A program made the position numbers and the translations under genes. A stretch of 64,000 nt of DNA. It comes from Escallonia rubra (Eukaryota; Streptophyta; Magnoliopsida; Escalloniales; Escalloniaceae). Location: positions 1 to 64,000 of the forward strand of contig JAVXUO010000565.1 of NCBI GenBank assembly GCA_033065855.1, written 5' to 3'. Under the pieces are notes generated by a model. It saw nothing but the letters and a program-made list of their open reading frames with translations, did no database searches and was not told where the DNA came from. Positions 23,641 to 35,800 of this stretch are shown here, in pieces. How positions within the stretch are numbered: the stretch's first letter is position 1; each line of letters opens with the position of its first letter.

Positions 23641-24411
23641 AAAGGATAAACCTTGGGCGGCATTGACCCTCAATGATAAAGATTATGTGGTTAGCGTAAA
23701 ACTAATGCAACATAGTCTTGAGAGAGTTCAGGAATTTAAAAGACAGATTCCTGAAATACTAAAACAAGGATTAATAAGACCGAACAAGAGTCATCATTCA
23801 AGTCCGGGTTTCATAGTAAAAAATCATGCAGGCCAGGCTAGAGGAAAAGCCATATTAGACTATAGAGCTTTAAAGGCAGCAACATCAAAGATGGCTATAA
23901 AATTCCAGACAAGGAAATGCTAATAAAAAAAAATTCAGCTAGCCAACTTTTTCTCAAAGTTTGATTTAAAAAGTGGATATTGGCAAATCAAAATGGAAGA
24001 ATTATCAATTTCCATCAACTGCCTTTAGCGAACCACAAGGGCACCATGAATGGACGGTGTTACCATTCGGATTGAAAAATGCTCCACCATAAATGGACGG
24101 TGTTACCATTCGGATTGAAAAATACTCCACTTTTATTCCAAAGAAGGATGGATAACATTTTTAGAAAGCACAAAGATTACTGTGTAGTATACATAGATGA
24201 CATACTAGTATTCTCAAAAACCAAAGAAGAACATAGAAATTATCTAAAAAAGATAGCACAAGAATTCATTGATAATGGATTAGTACTATCACTAAAGAAA
24301 TGTGAATGTGAACAAACCACCATTAACTTTCTAGGATTGAAAATAAAAGAAAGTAGAAAAATTATCCTTCAAGATCACATAGCTGAAAAAATAAAGTTAT
24401 TTTCAGAATAA
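23641..24411 (+). pseudogene. Endogenous caulimovirid, reverse transcriptase (broken)
   Basis: Two open segments (23663-23923 and 24079-24411) give the RT palm in order: an 'I.KQGLIRPNKSHHSSP' entry, a ILDYRALK segment, the PFGLKN motif and the catalytic VYIDDILVFSK box. Between them the frame is lost. A 43-base tandem duplication around the PFGLKN coding stretch (repeat starts 24051 and 24094) adds a frameshift, and 23925-23940 has an A run that also shifts frame. The YIDD-type box and following EH-x-x-x-L pattern match caulimovirids better than Ty3/Gypsy. Non-functional. Confidence 0.7.
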
Positions 24412-24830
24412 ATCAATGATGTAAAACAACTTCAAAGATTTATCGGGTTTTTAAATTATGCGAGGAAATTCATTTTGCATTTATCAAACCTAACAGAAAC
24501 CTTAAGTAAAAAACTTAGAAAAGGAAAGTGGATATGGAAAGATGAATATACCCAAAATGTTCTTTGGACAAAAGGTCAGGTAAAAACCCTGCCAAAACTA
24601 AGCTTGCCTAAATAAGGAGATAAGCTAGTTCTAGAAACTGACGCTTCTGAAAATTGTCGGGGTCCAGTATTAAAAGCAATACCCCCTGATCAAACTGAAG
24701 AACAATTGTGTGGATATTTGAGTGGAACCTTTAAGGATGAAGAAACTCGGTATGACATAAACGAAAAAGAGTTTTTAGCTGTAAAACGTGGCATAAAATC
24801 TTTTTATATATTACTAGTTTTTAGCTATAT
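24412..24830 (+). pseudogene. Endogenous caulimovirid, RNase H region (broken, 3' truncated)
   Basis: Continues from RT after a stop at about 24409. An RT connection segment is followed by an ETDASE box (near 24640), the first RNase H acidic motif, then a YDINEKEFLAVKRGI-type helix near 24750-24800. Sequence similarity ends around 24830, where an unrelated LTR fragment begins. No transactivator gene or second viral copy follows. Confidence 0.65.
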
Positions 24831-24835
24831 AACCC

Positions 24836-25291
24836 GCTCCTAATGGGGTGGGGCGGGGCGGAGATCCACCGGGTGTGGATCTAATTGCCATCCCTACTTC
24901 AGGCTTAATTTCCCCCAGATTCGTGACACCTTTTGCAAATTTTCAAAATTTGCACTTTGGCTTTGAAATTACATTTTGGCCCCTCAACTTTGGAAAATTA
25001 CCACTTGACCCCAAAATCACCCTAACCCCTCATTTTGATGATTTTCACTTCCTAACACCCACTCATCATCAAAATGACGCTACTTAACAGCATATGCTTC
25101 CCGTTCACCATATTTTCTAAAATTATATTTTTGCCCCCTAACTTTTCAAATTGCATTTTAACCCCCAAGGCCACACTAACCCCTTATTTAGCTTCCTAAC
25201 ACTTAATCATCACCAGCATATTGCTACTTAATAAAAATAACACTCCTTAATTAATCAAACTCACGGTTAGATTAATTTTCGGGGTATCACA
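24836..25291 (-). repeat. LTR 5' fragment (Tekay/Del-like), minus strand
   Basis: The minus strand starts TGTGATACCCCGAAAATT at 25291 and continues through GGGGTTAGTGTGG and GGGGTCAAGTGG words shared in style with the LTR starts at 38034 and 41303. The distal end (24836-24890) is a GC-rich GGGGTGGGGCGGGGCGG stretch that may be a separate small insertion. No other LTR features remain. Confidence 0.5.
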
Positions 25292-25731
25292 CAATAGAAG
25301 GAACTATTCCTTTCTATTGCTCCTATGTAAAATTTCGTTTCCAGTATAAATAAAAGAGTATTGGTCTTAATACGACGTTCTTCTACTGCACTTTTCAAAC
25401 AAATATCTTGAAAGCTTGAGAGTGTTTGGTAATAGCCATTAGCCAATTCTGAGGAACGTAAGGCATCGAGTTGTCTGTCCACTTGGTGAAAAGCTTGGAT
25501 ATCGGGAAGCAACAGGCGAAACATGGCAAACGTACATTCAAGGACCAAGAACAACATCTCTGTAAGTAGCATTATATCCTAAAATAACCTAAGTAGCATT
25601 ATATCCTAAAATAACCTTGTGGTTTATATTGTACGTGACAAAGTATTATGGTGCATAAAATTATATATTTTAAAAGTTTTGGAGTTAGATTGCAAATACA
25701 TTAAAGTATTAGGGTTATCTAGCACTATTGA
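25292..25731. other. Short unclassified segment with a 101-codon minus-strand frame
   Basis: A minus-strand frame (25572-25267) has a non-repetitive composition, unlike the surrounding LTRs, and could be a captured exon. I do not recognise a family. A 24-base phrase (AAGTAGCATTATATCCTAAA...) is duplicated at about 25565-25612. The segment ends at the ATTGA target site of the solo LTR. Confidence 0.3.
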
Positions 25732-27190
25732 TGTAACGTCCCGAAAATTTTGAAACATTAACACTCGCTCGATCATTTATACTAAGACAATAATCCCTTC
25801 AAACTCAACTAATTTTAAATCGTCAATCAGTCAGAGCAACTAAACCATCGAATAAGATAATATTCTAACTATACTGTCATACTTGAAACATCAAGTCTAA
25901 GTCAAAAATCTAAATAGCAACACTGACCCGCGCAAGGGTTTTAATAACCAAGACTAAAACTTAAATTTTCTTTCTTTCGCTTGGCTGTAATCCATACCCA
26001 ATGCAATCTATTATTGGTAATTACCTGCAGGAAGGAACAGAAAAAGGGGTGAGCTTTTGGGAGCTCAGTAAGGTTGCTCAAAAATTTAGAAAAAAAGAAT
26101 ACAAATGATTATCAGATTCACTTCAAAAACGATAAGGGATGAGATTCAACTCAATCCCTAAAACCAGATATAGAGACATAAACAATTTCAATCACACTGA
26201 AACGATGCAGATGATATTGAACATGAGTGGATGCAAAGCCACACAGGCAGTGCAGAGAAACACTTAGCAAAGCCACACAGGCAGTGCAGGGTAATCACTT
26301 AGCAAAGCCACAAAGGCGATGCTCACTAACAATGTGGTTACATATGCATATGAACACTAGCTAGACCCTTATGGTACTAGCATCTCATGACAATAACAGA
26401 TCATCCTTATATCACCCCCGATATAGACCATCCTTATAACTCCTCAATACACTAACTCATGTCAATATACAGAATGCAATAATCGATAATGCAATGAATA
26501 AATCGATGATCAAAGAGTAATAAATACCGAGCATCAATGAGGATTTTAAATAAACGCTTAAGGCTTAAGAAAAGGTATTAAAGGGAAATAACGCATTCTC
26601 ATAACAAATATAACAGAGTCCAAAGAAAATTCAATAGCAATTTTGAAAAAATATACGAGGACAAATTGATGAATTGTGTTTCGGATAGAAATCCCTTACC
26701 TCAATCCAAGAAATGCTCTCGCTGCTATTTAACCTCGTACAAACCTCGAATTAACCTAAATTAGCAGATTAATTATTAGAATACAACCTAGCCTCACAAA
26801 TAATTTATCTAATGCTAATTCTTAATAGTTACTCACTCTGACACTCTTAACGTAAACAAAAATGAATCGGATTCCTCCAACGGCTAAACCTAACCGATAA
26901 CCCCGCACACTCTATAATGTATTAAGACACTCCAAAATTCATAATAAATATATATAAAATTCTTTTATACCTTAAAATAGCATAACAAGTTGAAATATAA
27001 AATTTCTGAATTTTTAAATATTTTTGAATTAAAAATAATTTTCTTAAATACTAGAAAAAAGCCCAAAGATAACAATTAATACATCTAGCTCAAATAAAAT
27101 TCCCAAAATTCTTATAATATCTCTGTAATATATAATAAAAATACATAAATCAAAATTGGAATTTAAAAAGTACCGAAATCATTTTAAAAT

Positions 27191-27908
27191 CATTTGTTTG
27201 GTTAAATCAAATGCGATACATGTTAAGGTACTAAATCAACTCAAAAATTTATGAAACTCAAACGAAGTTGTCGTTTTGCTATAAAAACATTACTGTAATT
27301 TTTACAAAATTTAATATTAGTTTTAAAGGCTCAAATTTGTTTTTTAGAATAACTGCACTTGCAAATATATTAAAAATACCAAACGATATCAGAAAAATAT
27401 GAAATTTTCACAGTAATTCTAATATTGCATTAGGAACCTTCTTGTAAAGTTTCAAAAATTTTCAATAATCACAAGATACCCAACAGTCACGTGGTACAAC
27501 TGTGCAAGCACAGTGTACCACTCCACTGAACAAACCCATTTCCCACTTCATTTGTTTGGTTAAATCAAATGCGATACATGTTAAGGTACTAAATCAACTC
27601 AAAATTTTATGAAACTCAAATGAAGTTGTCGTTTTGCTATAAAAACACTACTGTAATTTTTACAAAATTTAATATTAGTTTTAAAGGCTCAAATTTGTTT
27701 TTTAGAATAACTGCACTTGCAAATATATTAAAAATACCAAACGATATCAGAAAAATATGAAATTTTCACAGTAATTCTAATATTGCATTAGGAACCTTCT
27801 TGTAAAGTTTCAAAAATTTTCAATAATCACAAGATACCCAACAGTCACGTGGTACAACTGTGCAAGCACAGTGTACCACTCCACTGAACAAACCCATTTC
27901 CCACTTCA
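27191..27908. repeat. 358-bp tandem duplication inside the solo LTR
   Basis: Two adjacent copies, 27191-27548 and 27549-27906/8, both starting CATTTGTTTGGTTAAATC and ending near TTTCCCACTTCA. They differ at only a handful of positions (for example CAAACGAAG versus CAAATGAAG), so the duplication is much younger than the LTR. Each copy carries the hairpin-like GTACAACTGTGCAAGC / GTGTACCAC segment. Confidence 0.9.
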
Positions 27909-28230
27909 TATTCTTCCTCCCCCTTCTCTGCAATGCAGCCGCACTACACCAGCCACCCACTCACGTTACAAACACTCTACACCACTTACAAACACACTAC
28001 ACACACTCAATACCTATCTTTTACACAAACATATACTTACATATCAAAACACATACATACACTACCCATTTTATGGATGCTTGTGCAGCCCATTTGCTCA
28101 CTCATTACATACAGACACACATACAATTGACACACACATCACACTCCACAACAGTCTCCCTTTCCATGCGCACAACACACACCACTTACACACATTATAC
28201 CCACACCACTGCCACATACAAGCACACGTA

Positions 28231-28350
28231 CCGGTCTGAGTTCTAAAGACCTCCGTCCTCCGGTCACTCCACTAGTCCACCGGCGCTGAGCTCCCAAATC
28301 CCAATCTTCTTCGATCTTCACCACCGGCGGAGCAATCGGCGACAAAGGTA
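28231..28350 (+). other. Exon-like segment with a splice-donor-like end
   Basis: A GC-richer block, CT-rich with CCGGTC / CCACCGGCGG words, ends ACAAAG-GTATGTT at about 28347, resembling a plant 5' exon followed by a GT donor. It differs from the neighbouring LTR DNA and may be a captured gene leader, or the R/U5 leader region of this LTR read on the opposite strand. No coding assignment is possible. Confidence 0.3.
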
Positions 28351-29105
28351 TGTTCCGATTCACCTTAATCTTGCCATGATGCCATCTCTACAACTCTACA
28401 AGATTTATTTGACTTTTTTTTCTGAAATGCTATAAAGATCAATGATGTTCGATGTTAGTAGATTTGTGGTCTGATCATATCAATGGATGAACAACAAAGA
28501 TGTTCAGCATACAGTAACTCCTCATTATTCAATTTTGTAGAAGCAAAAGCATTCTAGGTTAGTTATCTAGTTTGATTTTCCAGCATGGCTGCATGGGTAA
28601 TTATTGATTGATGATTATTGAGATTATTGATTATTAATTGTGATTATTGTTTATGGATTATTGATTATTTGAGTTCCAAATTGTGATTATTGATTATTGA
28701 TTGAGATTGTTGACGGAGGATGGGACCCAATTGGATTGAATGTGTGATTTAGTTGAATGGTAGGTTGAAATCAAGTTAATTAGGTTAACGTGATAACGAA
28801 ACATGACTGGGAAAGTAAAAGAATAAAATTATTTGATTGATAATTGACTGGGAAAAATGTCTTCAAAGCCATTGGGAATGAGGCTATTATTAAGCGCTAC
28901 AAATCTTCGGCGCCTCATCGAGTAGTTATTTAGTACTCTCGTTTGTAAACTCTGAAATATCTATTTTGTATTCGCTTCTTTCGTATTTTTTGTGTATTAT
29001 CAAAAAAACGCACCCTTTTTTTTTTGGCCATTTTACTTATAAAATAATTTATTAATTTTGATATATTTTTAGCACCCCCTGGGGTGAAATCCTGGCTCCG
29101 CCCCT
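28351..29105. repeat. AT-rich insertion ending in a hAT-like GGGGCGGAGCCAGG terminus
   Basis: The plus strand ends TGGCTCCGCCCCTG at 29105; on the minus strand this is CAGGGGCGGAGCCAGG, a terminus common among plant hAT-type MITEs. GATTATTGATTATTGA tracts fill 28600-28710. I could not find the matching opposite terminus or an 8-bp duplication, so the left limit is arbitrary. Confidence 0.3.
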
Positions 29106-29357
29106 GCATGCAACACCCCTTGCGCGCACCCTCATAACACCCATGCACTCATGGACACACACAACAACACACATTCCAATGGGTTAAAACACACACACAC
29201 AACCTGTTAAAGTAGCCCCTCCTTTGTTGTAGCTTACACCCATACACACAACCAATACACAACACAAAAACCCATCACAGCTACTGCCTGGCAGTAGCTG
29301 CTCCTGTCTGAACCACGGCGGCACAGGAAAAAAAAAACAGGTTTTTGGCAGCCATGG

Positions 29358-32300
29358 TGTAGCACCCCTAACGTTAGTACATTCTAGCCGGTTATTTTAT
29401 TTCTTTAACGACAGTTTTTATAAACAACATTTAGCGTTGATTACATGAGCGAAATTATGGGAACCTTTAGTGACAATTTTTATACGCAATTCAACATCGA
29501 ATTACGTTAACGATTTTTTTTATTGACAGCCTTTAGCGACAATTGTTGAAGCGGGTTAGTATGTGTGTGTGTACATATTACATCCAAAATCTGATTTATT
29601 AAAAAAAAAAAAATAATGTCCACTCTCTAACCTTAGGAAAGTGAGGGAACAATAAGGAGGAAATTAGGGAAAATTTTCGATCTTGCCTTAAGAGTCCATT
29701 CGGTTACAACAAGAGAAGTAGATATATCGGTTACAGAGAAAGAGAGAAGAAACAGAGAGAGAGAGAGGAGGAAGAGAAGAAGAGAAGGCCGTCAAGGACT
29801 CCGGCGAAGTAGCGAAGAATTTCGGTAAGCCCTCTTGACATTTTCAGTGTTTTCATGTGTGAATTGCCGCATATATATATGTATATGTGCAATGGTCTTT
29901 AGCCACGAGGAGGAGAATCGTTAGAAAAGGGAAACCATGGTAGCTGCGGTGGTAGTGTGTGATCGTGAAAGGGGTAGCAGTGAGTAGAAGCAGATGAGGA
30001 GGATGCGGGTTAGAGAGAGAAACAGCCGTGAGGGAGCAAGAATGGGGCTTCACGGCTGCCCTAAAACCAATGTAATTTCTGTGTGTGTGTGTAATGGGTT
30101 TCCATGTGTGAATACGTGTGTAGAAGATGGGTTAATGAAGAGATAAGTTTGCAGAGTGCATCCCATGGAGATACAGGTGAATCATGTAAAGTAAAAGGAA
30201 GTGTTTTCATTTCATTTATTTTCTTCATGTACATGTAGTATATATACATGAGTGATGATAGAGACAAGGAGGGATACAAGGTGGGGGTGCATGAAAATTA
30301 TTTACATGTTTGTGTGCACCATTGCCATTACAGCAGTGAAGGTGGGTGCATATGTGTGTATACATTGGTGGAGTGGATGGATAGTATATGGGTGAGGAAG
30401 TGTGTGAAAACCATGTGTAAGTTGGTGGGATCACAGTGTGTTTGTATTTGTGAATGGAATGAGAGTTTATGTGAGTAGTGGAAGAGGAAGAAGGCTGTAC
30501 GTGTGTGTATGTGTTGGGCAAGAATGGGAAGGCAGTAGCTTTAATGGGTTTTGTCTGTGGGTGCCTTTTTTTTTTGTGTGTGTGTGATGTGAGGATGTGT
30601 TTGAGTGTATTAGAGTGAGTGTAAGGAGAGAAAAAGGGAAAGGGCTGCCATGATTGACCTGTGAGAGTGCTGAGTGACTCTTACAGAGAGTTAAGGTGGA
30701 AGGAGAAGAAGATGATGAACACTGATGGGTTTATGCTGTGAAGTGGTACACTGTGCTTGCACAGTTGTACCACGTGGCTATTGGATATCGTGCACTTGTA
30801 AAAAAATAATGTTTTCAGGAAGGATTTTAGGGCAAAATTAGAATTATTGTTAAAATTTCATATTTTTCTGAAATCGTTTGGTATTTTTAATATTGTTTTG
30901 AAATTTCAGTTTTTCTAAAAAACATTTGGAGCCTTTAAAATTCAAATTAAATTCTGGAAAATTTTCATTAATATTTTTGTAGCACAAAGACAACTCAGTT
31001 TCAGTTTCATAAATTTTAGAGTTGATTTGATGGTATTATCCATATCGCATTTGATTTAGGTAAACAAATGATTTTAAAATGATTTCAACACTTTTTAATT
31101 TTTTATTTCAATTTCTGTATTGTCCTCATATATTGTAAAGCAATTTTAAAATTTATGGGACTTTGGTTTGATCTGGAAACATTAATAGCTATTTTGGGGC
31201 TTTTCTTGTATTTAAAGAAATTATTTTAATTAAAAATTATTCCAAAATTCAGAAAAATTCAAAATTTGACTTTTTATAATGTTTTAAGCTATAAAAGTAT
31301 TTTATAAAATTTATTATGAGTTTTAGGAATCGTTATGCATTAAGGAGTGTGTGGGGTTCTCGATTAGGTTAGTCTTTCGATTTGGTTCGAGTTGAGAGTA
31401 TCGAAGTGAGTAACATTTAAGAAATTAGTTTTGGGTCCATAGTTTATGATCCTATAATTTTATTCTGATAAATAGTTTGCCAATATAGGTTAAATCAAAG
31501 GATCTGTACAAGGTTGCATAGCTTGGATCGAGGTAAGGAATTCTATTTGAAACCCCATTTTCATCTGATTGATATCATAAATAATTTTATGAGTTTTTAA
31601 TGAACTCTGAGATTTTATTTGTCATGAAATTGTTTTCAATTGCCCATGAAACCCTAGCTTGAACCTTATAGCGATCGTTTGGAATTCTTGGTTTACTCTC
31701 ATCTGTTTATTTGATTCGGTGATCGTAAAATGTTTTGAATTCTATTTATTACTTCTCAATGTTGACATGAGTTAGTAATCTGAGAGTTATAAGGATGGTC
31801 TGTTGGTTGGGTTAAATTAGTACTTAAATGGACTAGTCAGTGTACATATGCATATGTAAAGCGTATCGAGCACTACCGATATGGCTTTGCTAGAGTGTAC
31901 TGCGCATGTTCAATGTTTCCTATTTTGTTTTCTTATACATAAAGTGTTTTGAATGCCTATCAATTAAGGGATTAAGTTGATACTCATCTCTATGTTTATA
32001 TTGAAATGCAGTGATTTTATTTGAAAACCCCTTTTAAAATTATCATTTGAATGTATATAGAAAATCATTTGAATCGTTCTGTTTCTCTGTTTTAAAAGTT
32101 GTTATTTGGTTTAAATGTAAAGTCGTCCGAATCATTTTTGTTGTTTAAATCTTTGATCGACCTTAATGGGCTCTCGAAAGCTCACTCTCCTTTGACTTCC
32201 TTTCCGCAGGTGATAGCCAGCATTAAGTTGCATGAGAATGCATTAGAGCCGAGCAAGTGAATTAATTTTTTAGTATTGATCATTAAGACCTGAATTTAAT

Positions 32301-32537
32301 TTTTAGTATTGATCATTAAGACCCCTACGCGGGTAAATTTCTCTAGCTTGTTGGTTAGATTTAAATTGATTTGAGGAATTGTAATGATTAGAAGCTCTGA
32401 CATAGGTTTTCATAGTTAGTTATTTGAAATCGAGGTTTTTATGTTAAGTAGTGATTGTTTTAACGCTCCGGGAGTTCGGGGTGATAATGCTCCGGAAAAG
32501 TCCGGGTGTTAAAGCTTCGAATTTTCGGGGTGTTACA
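29358..32537 (+). mobile_element. Nested solo LTR (3.18 kb), plus strand
   Basis: Starts TGTAGCACCCCTAACG and ends TTCGGGGTGTTACA. The target duplication CATGG is at 29353-29357 and 32538-32542. It contains a GAGA-rich leader, TTTCGGTAAGCC near 29821, the GTACACTGTGCTTGCACAG segment near 30748, GAG-GTAAGG at 31530-31538 and the GGCTCTCGAAAGCTCACTC block at 32169. It sits inside the larger minus-strand solo LTR, so it is younger. There is no PBS or coding sequence beyond its end, as expected after LTR-LTR recombination. Confidence 0.88.
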
Positions 32538-35500
32538 CATGGTGCTCACGTCAAGACCCCGTTTTCCCTTACACGAATGTTCACACAAACCCACAAAATT
32601 CAAACCCCATCGCAGCCCCTGCCCGGCTCTCCCGGTTCATGCACGAACACCCACTCTCATAGCGCACACATCCAAATTCACGCAAATCTTACCCCGCAAA
32701 AACATACTAAATTCTGTGAATAATTAAATGGAGAAGAAAGTGTGATGGCTTACCGAAAAATTGAACCACCTTCGCTGGAATCCGACACTACTATCGTTTA
32801 AAAAAAATGTCGCTGAAGTTGACAAAAAAAATATTGCTCAAAATTATCGCTAAAGGTCAAATAAATAATAATAAATTTTTTTTTTGTAAAACCAGCCTAA
32901 GATTTTGGGGTGTTACAATTGAGGGAGAAAATTTAATTTGGATCGTCCATAAACCTGTGATAGACGGCTAGATCACGTTGACAAGTAAATTAAATTGCCT
33001 GCGGATTGTATAACGATTCCACAATGGTATTTAACGTCAAATGAAACCCCAACTCACTTTTCCATGGTATGTTGCGGTCAGCGTTTGGTCTCACTGACTA
33101 GGACCCAAAATCCCTCCTCCACCCGGGATAAATAATATTGTGGACGCATGGGCGAACCACGATGCAACAGTACTGTGCGCCAACGTATGGTCCCGTTGAC
33201 CACGACCCGGAATTCACTTTCTCCCGTGGATATGGGGCACATCAACCAATATTAACCTCTCAATACCGTACCACGCTTCACTCAGCGTTCTCAAAACAAC
33301 ACAACTTATACCATGGCCATTTTAATTCCATTTCTCATCAACCAATTTCACAAGGCAAACATATAACAAATACTTTAAAGCTTTCATTTGGTAAAGTCAC
33401 GTATACACATACATATATATTGAAAAATAAGTTGTACGGAGGTACATGGCAGGAGTACTTACCTGACTCGACAACCGGTTCTGCTCCATGCTCGAAAGTC
33501 GATCCTAACTCTTGGCTAAGGAAACCTAAACAATAAACCAAGCGGGTGTTAAATCCCGACGTCCAATCATGCCTGACTGATAAATTTCCCCCAAGTGAGT
33601 GAAATTACCAAAGTACCCCCGGCCTTGTGTAAAATTACGAAACTACCCCTCTCGTACTTAAATTACCAAAATAGTCTTCCCGTAAGTAAAATCGCCCAAA
33701 TAACCGTATTGTATGTCAATTTATGCAAAAAATACTTTTCTTAGGTCAAGTTACCAAAACACCCCTTCGGGGTGGCAAACTACCAAAAAACCCCTGAAAC
33801 ACTTACATCATCAAAATGACCTTTATGTAAGAAAAATCACTAAAATATACTTGCCGTATGTAACTTTACTCAAAAATAACCTTTATGGGTAAAATTACCA
33901 AAATACCCCCCTCGGGGTGGCAAGTTACCAAAATGCCCCTATAGGTTTCCGGCACCAGAAAAATCTCAAAACTTCTCGAAATGCTATTTTAAGCACCCTG
34001 ATATCATTTCTGGCCTAAAAAGTATTTTAAAGAATTTTTGCCCGAAAATCCCGAACCGGTGTCCGGATCGAGCGCTAAAAGGTCAGTTTCACGAAAAAAT
34101 ACCTATCGGCCTCGGAATGGCACGAAATTTTAGATAATGAATGATATCAGTAAAATAGAGTTTCTATAAAAATATTTCAGATTAAAATAACTTGGTTTAC
34201 TAGGTTAATTAATTTACAAATTTGGTTTAATCACTACCATAATTTAGCGCTCTTCGCGGACACCGAAAAATTCCAGAGCGTACATCTCCTAAAAATATTG
34301 TGGGTTACAGTTTTGCACTTTGTCTAGTTTGGCCCTAACTATTGATAAAAATTCGTGAGAGAAGCTGCCTAAAGTAATTTATGTTTTTAGCGACAATTAC
34401 ACACACTATTCACATCAAAACACATAGTATTACACCTAAATTGCACACACTGTCTTCTTCATCTCTCTGCCGAAGCTATTACACCCATATCCAACTCGCA
34501 TACATCTACTCCTAACTCTCGGCAACACATACAACCACACGAAATCCCTTCCACCATTCCCTAAACACATCCTAACCCATGAATTACACTTATACACATA
34601 AACCAAACATATATACACACACTCCATCACACCTGTAACACACACACACTCACGGCTCACACTGAAACACACTCATACACACACTAACACATGACCCTCA
34701 CCCGCAAACACTCACCAAGTCATCCAAAACCCACGAGTATCCCTCCTCCACCCACACAGCCACACAATCACTGCACCTACACGCACCCAGTGAGCACACA
34801 GAGCAACTATACGCGCACACACTCTGGTTGACGCACACCCACACTATGGACCTACTTCTCTCACTAATACACCCAAAACCTCACACAATTTCCTCCCACA
34901 ACACACAATTTACACACTAATTTACGGCTGCTAGGCAGCTTTGATCCCCTTCCCATCCACGAGCACTCCCCTGCCCCGAAGTTAAACACACACAGAACAC
35001 AGTAAACACGTACTCACTGCAGGGCAAACACACGCACCCACCGTTTCACCCACTGAAATTAAAGGGGAAGAGATCACCTTACAAACTATTTTCAATCTCT
35101 CTTCTTTGCCCGAAGCCGTTTGCTTTCCCTCTCTGTTTTTATTTCTTCTCTTGCTCTGTTTCTTGTTCTTCTTTCTTTCTTTCCTGAAATGGAAAGTCTT
35201 CCTTTCCCTTTTTTTTTTTCTTCTTCATTCTTTTTGGTCGACTTCTCTCTTCTTTCTCCTTTCTTTCCTTTCCTTTCTTCTTCTTCTTTTCCTTTCTTTA
35301 TTTCTTCCTCTTCTCTTTTCTTCCCCTTTTTTCTTCTCTCTTGCCCGAAACTCCCCCCTATTTTGGCATACCCATGCCCGAAACAATTGGGTTAGTCACC
35401 TCAAGCAAGAGGTGGCAACCATGCTAAGACACAACCTACACATGCACACGTGCACTATATTTTTAAAATTTGCAATTTAAACCCCCACACTTGTGTAATT

Positions 35501-35800
35501 ACACTTAAGCCCCAAAACTTTTCTAATCATTCTTAATTTAATTAAACATCAATGAAAATATATACTAGCATTCATTCCATTGTTTTTCATCTCTAAAATT
35601 ATAATTTACATTTATGCCCCCAAAGGTTTACCAAAATTTCAAAAATGCCCCCAAAATTTCAAAAATTACATTTTTACCCTGAAATCTTTTTAAGCTCTCA
35701 TGCACTACTAATGCCCGAGCACTGCTCAAAATTAATGCTCGCTTATTTTTCGGGGCACGGATGGCTATTTTAACCCGCTCCCAAAGTTCGGAATATTATA
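31497..35800. repeat. Left arm of a large inverted duplication
   Basis: Reverse-complement copy of 41303-42463 plus 53778-57439. Parts are base-for-base identical as far as I can compare: the stretches giving the 90-codon frame at 32451-32723 and its mirror at 56246-56518, and those at 34436-34620 and 53774-53965. It spans an LTR remnant, the ATTGA insertion junction, part of the larger solo LTR, and the 3' third of the nested solo LTR. It is therefore a genomic inverted duplication and not two independent insertions. Confidence 0.85.
33011..35800 (-). repeat. 3' LTR of a pol-less Tekay-like derivative, minus strand, truncated
   Basis: The minus strand starts TATAATATTCCGAAC at 35800, a decayed TGTAATATTCC, directly after a CGAGGACGAAATTTTTATAAGG sequence that resembles the polypurine-tract end of Tekay-type elements. 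It carries CT-rich tracts (35110-35340), clustered (G/T)GGTATTTTGGTAATTT words (33590-33960) and GTCAGGTAAGTACTCC (minus strand) near 33460. It breaks off at 33011 at an ACAAT-CCGCAGGC junction. Confidence 0.65.

Larger units (their letters stand above)
25732..32917 (-). mobile_element. Solo LTR (Tekay/Del-like), minus strand, with nested insertions
   Basis: On the minus strand the LTR starts TGTAACACCCCAAAATC at 32917 and ends at 25732 (plus strand TGTAACGTCCCG). The flanking 5 bp ATTGA occur at 25727-25731 and 32918-32922, a clean target duplication. Removing the nested solo LTR leaves about 4.0 kb. It has the family block GTGAGCTTTTGGGAGCTCAGTAAGG (plus-strand view) at about 26049, a 358-bp internal duplication and an inserted block near 28.2-29.1 kb. 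No coding domain is present. Confidence 0.8.

Noticed and set aside
27860..28246. Overlapping Thr/His-rich frames in two phases
   Set aside because: They arise from CACA-rich LTR DNA, with equally open frames in two phases.
33138..33536. 132-codon plus-strand frame
   Set aside because: It lies in an LTR remnant. Its mirror and the third copy do not preserve the frame.
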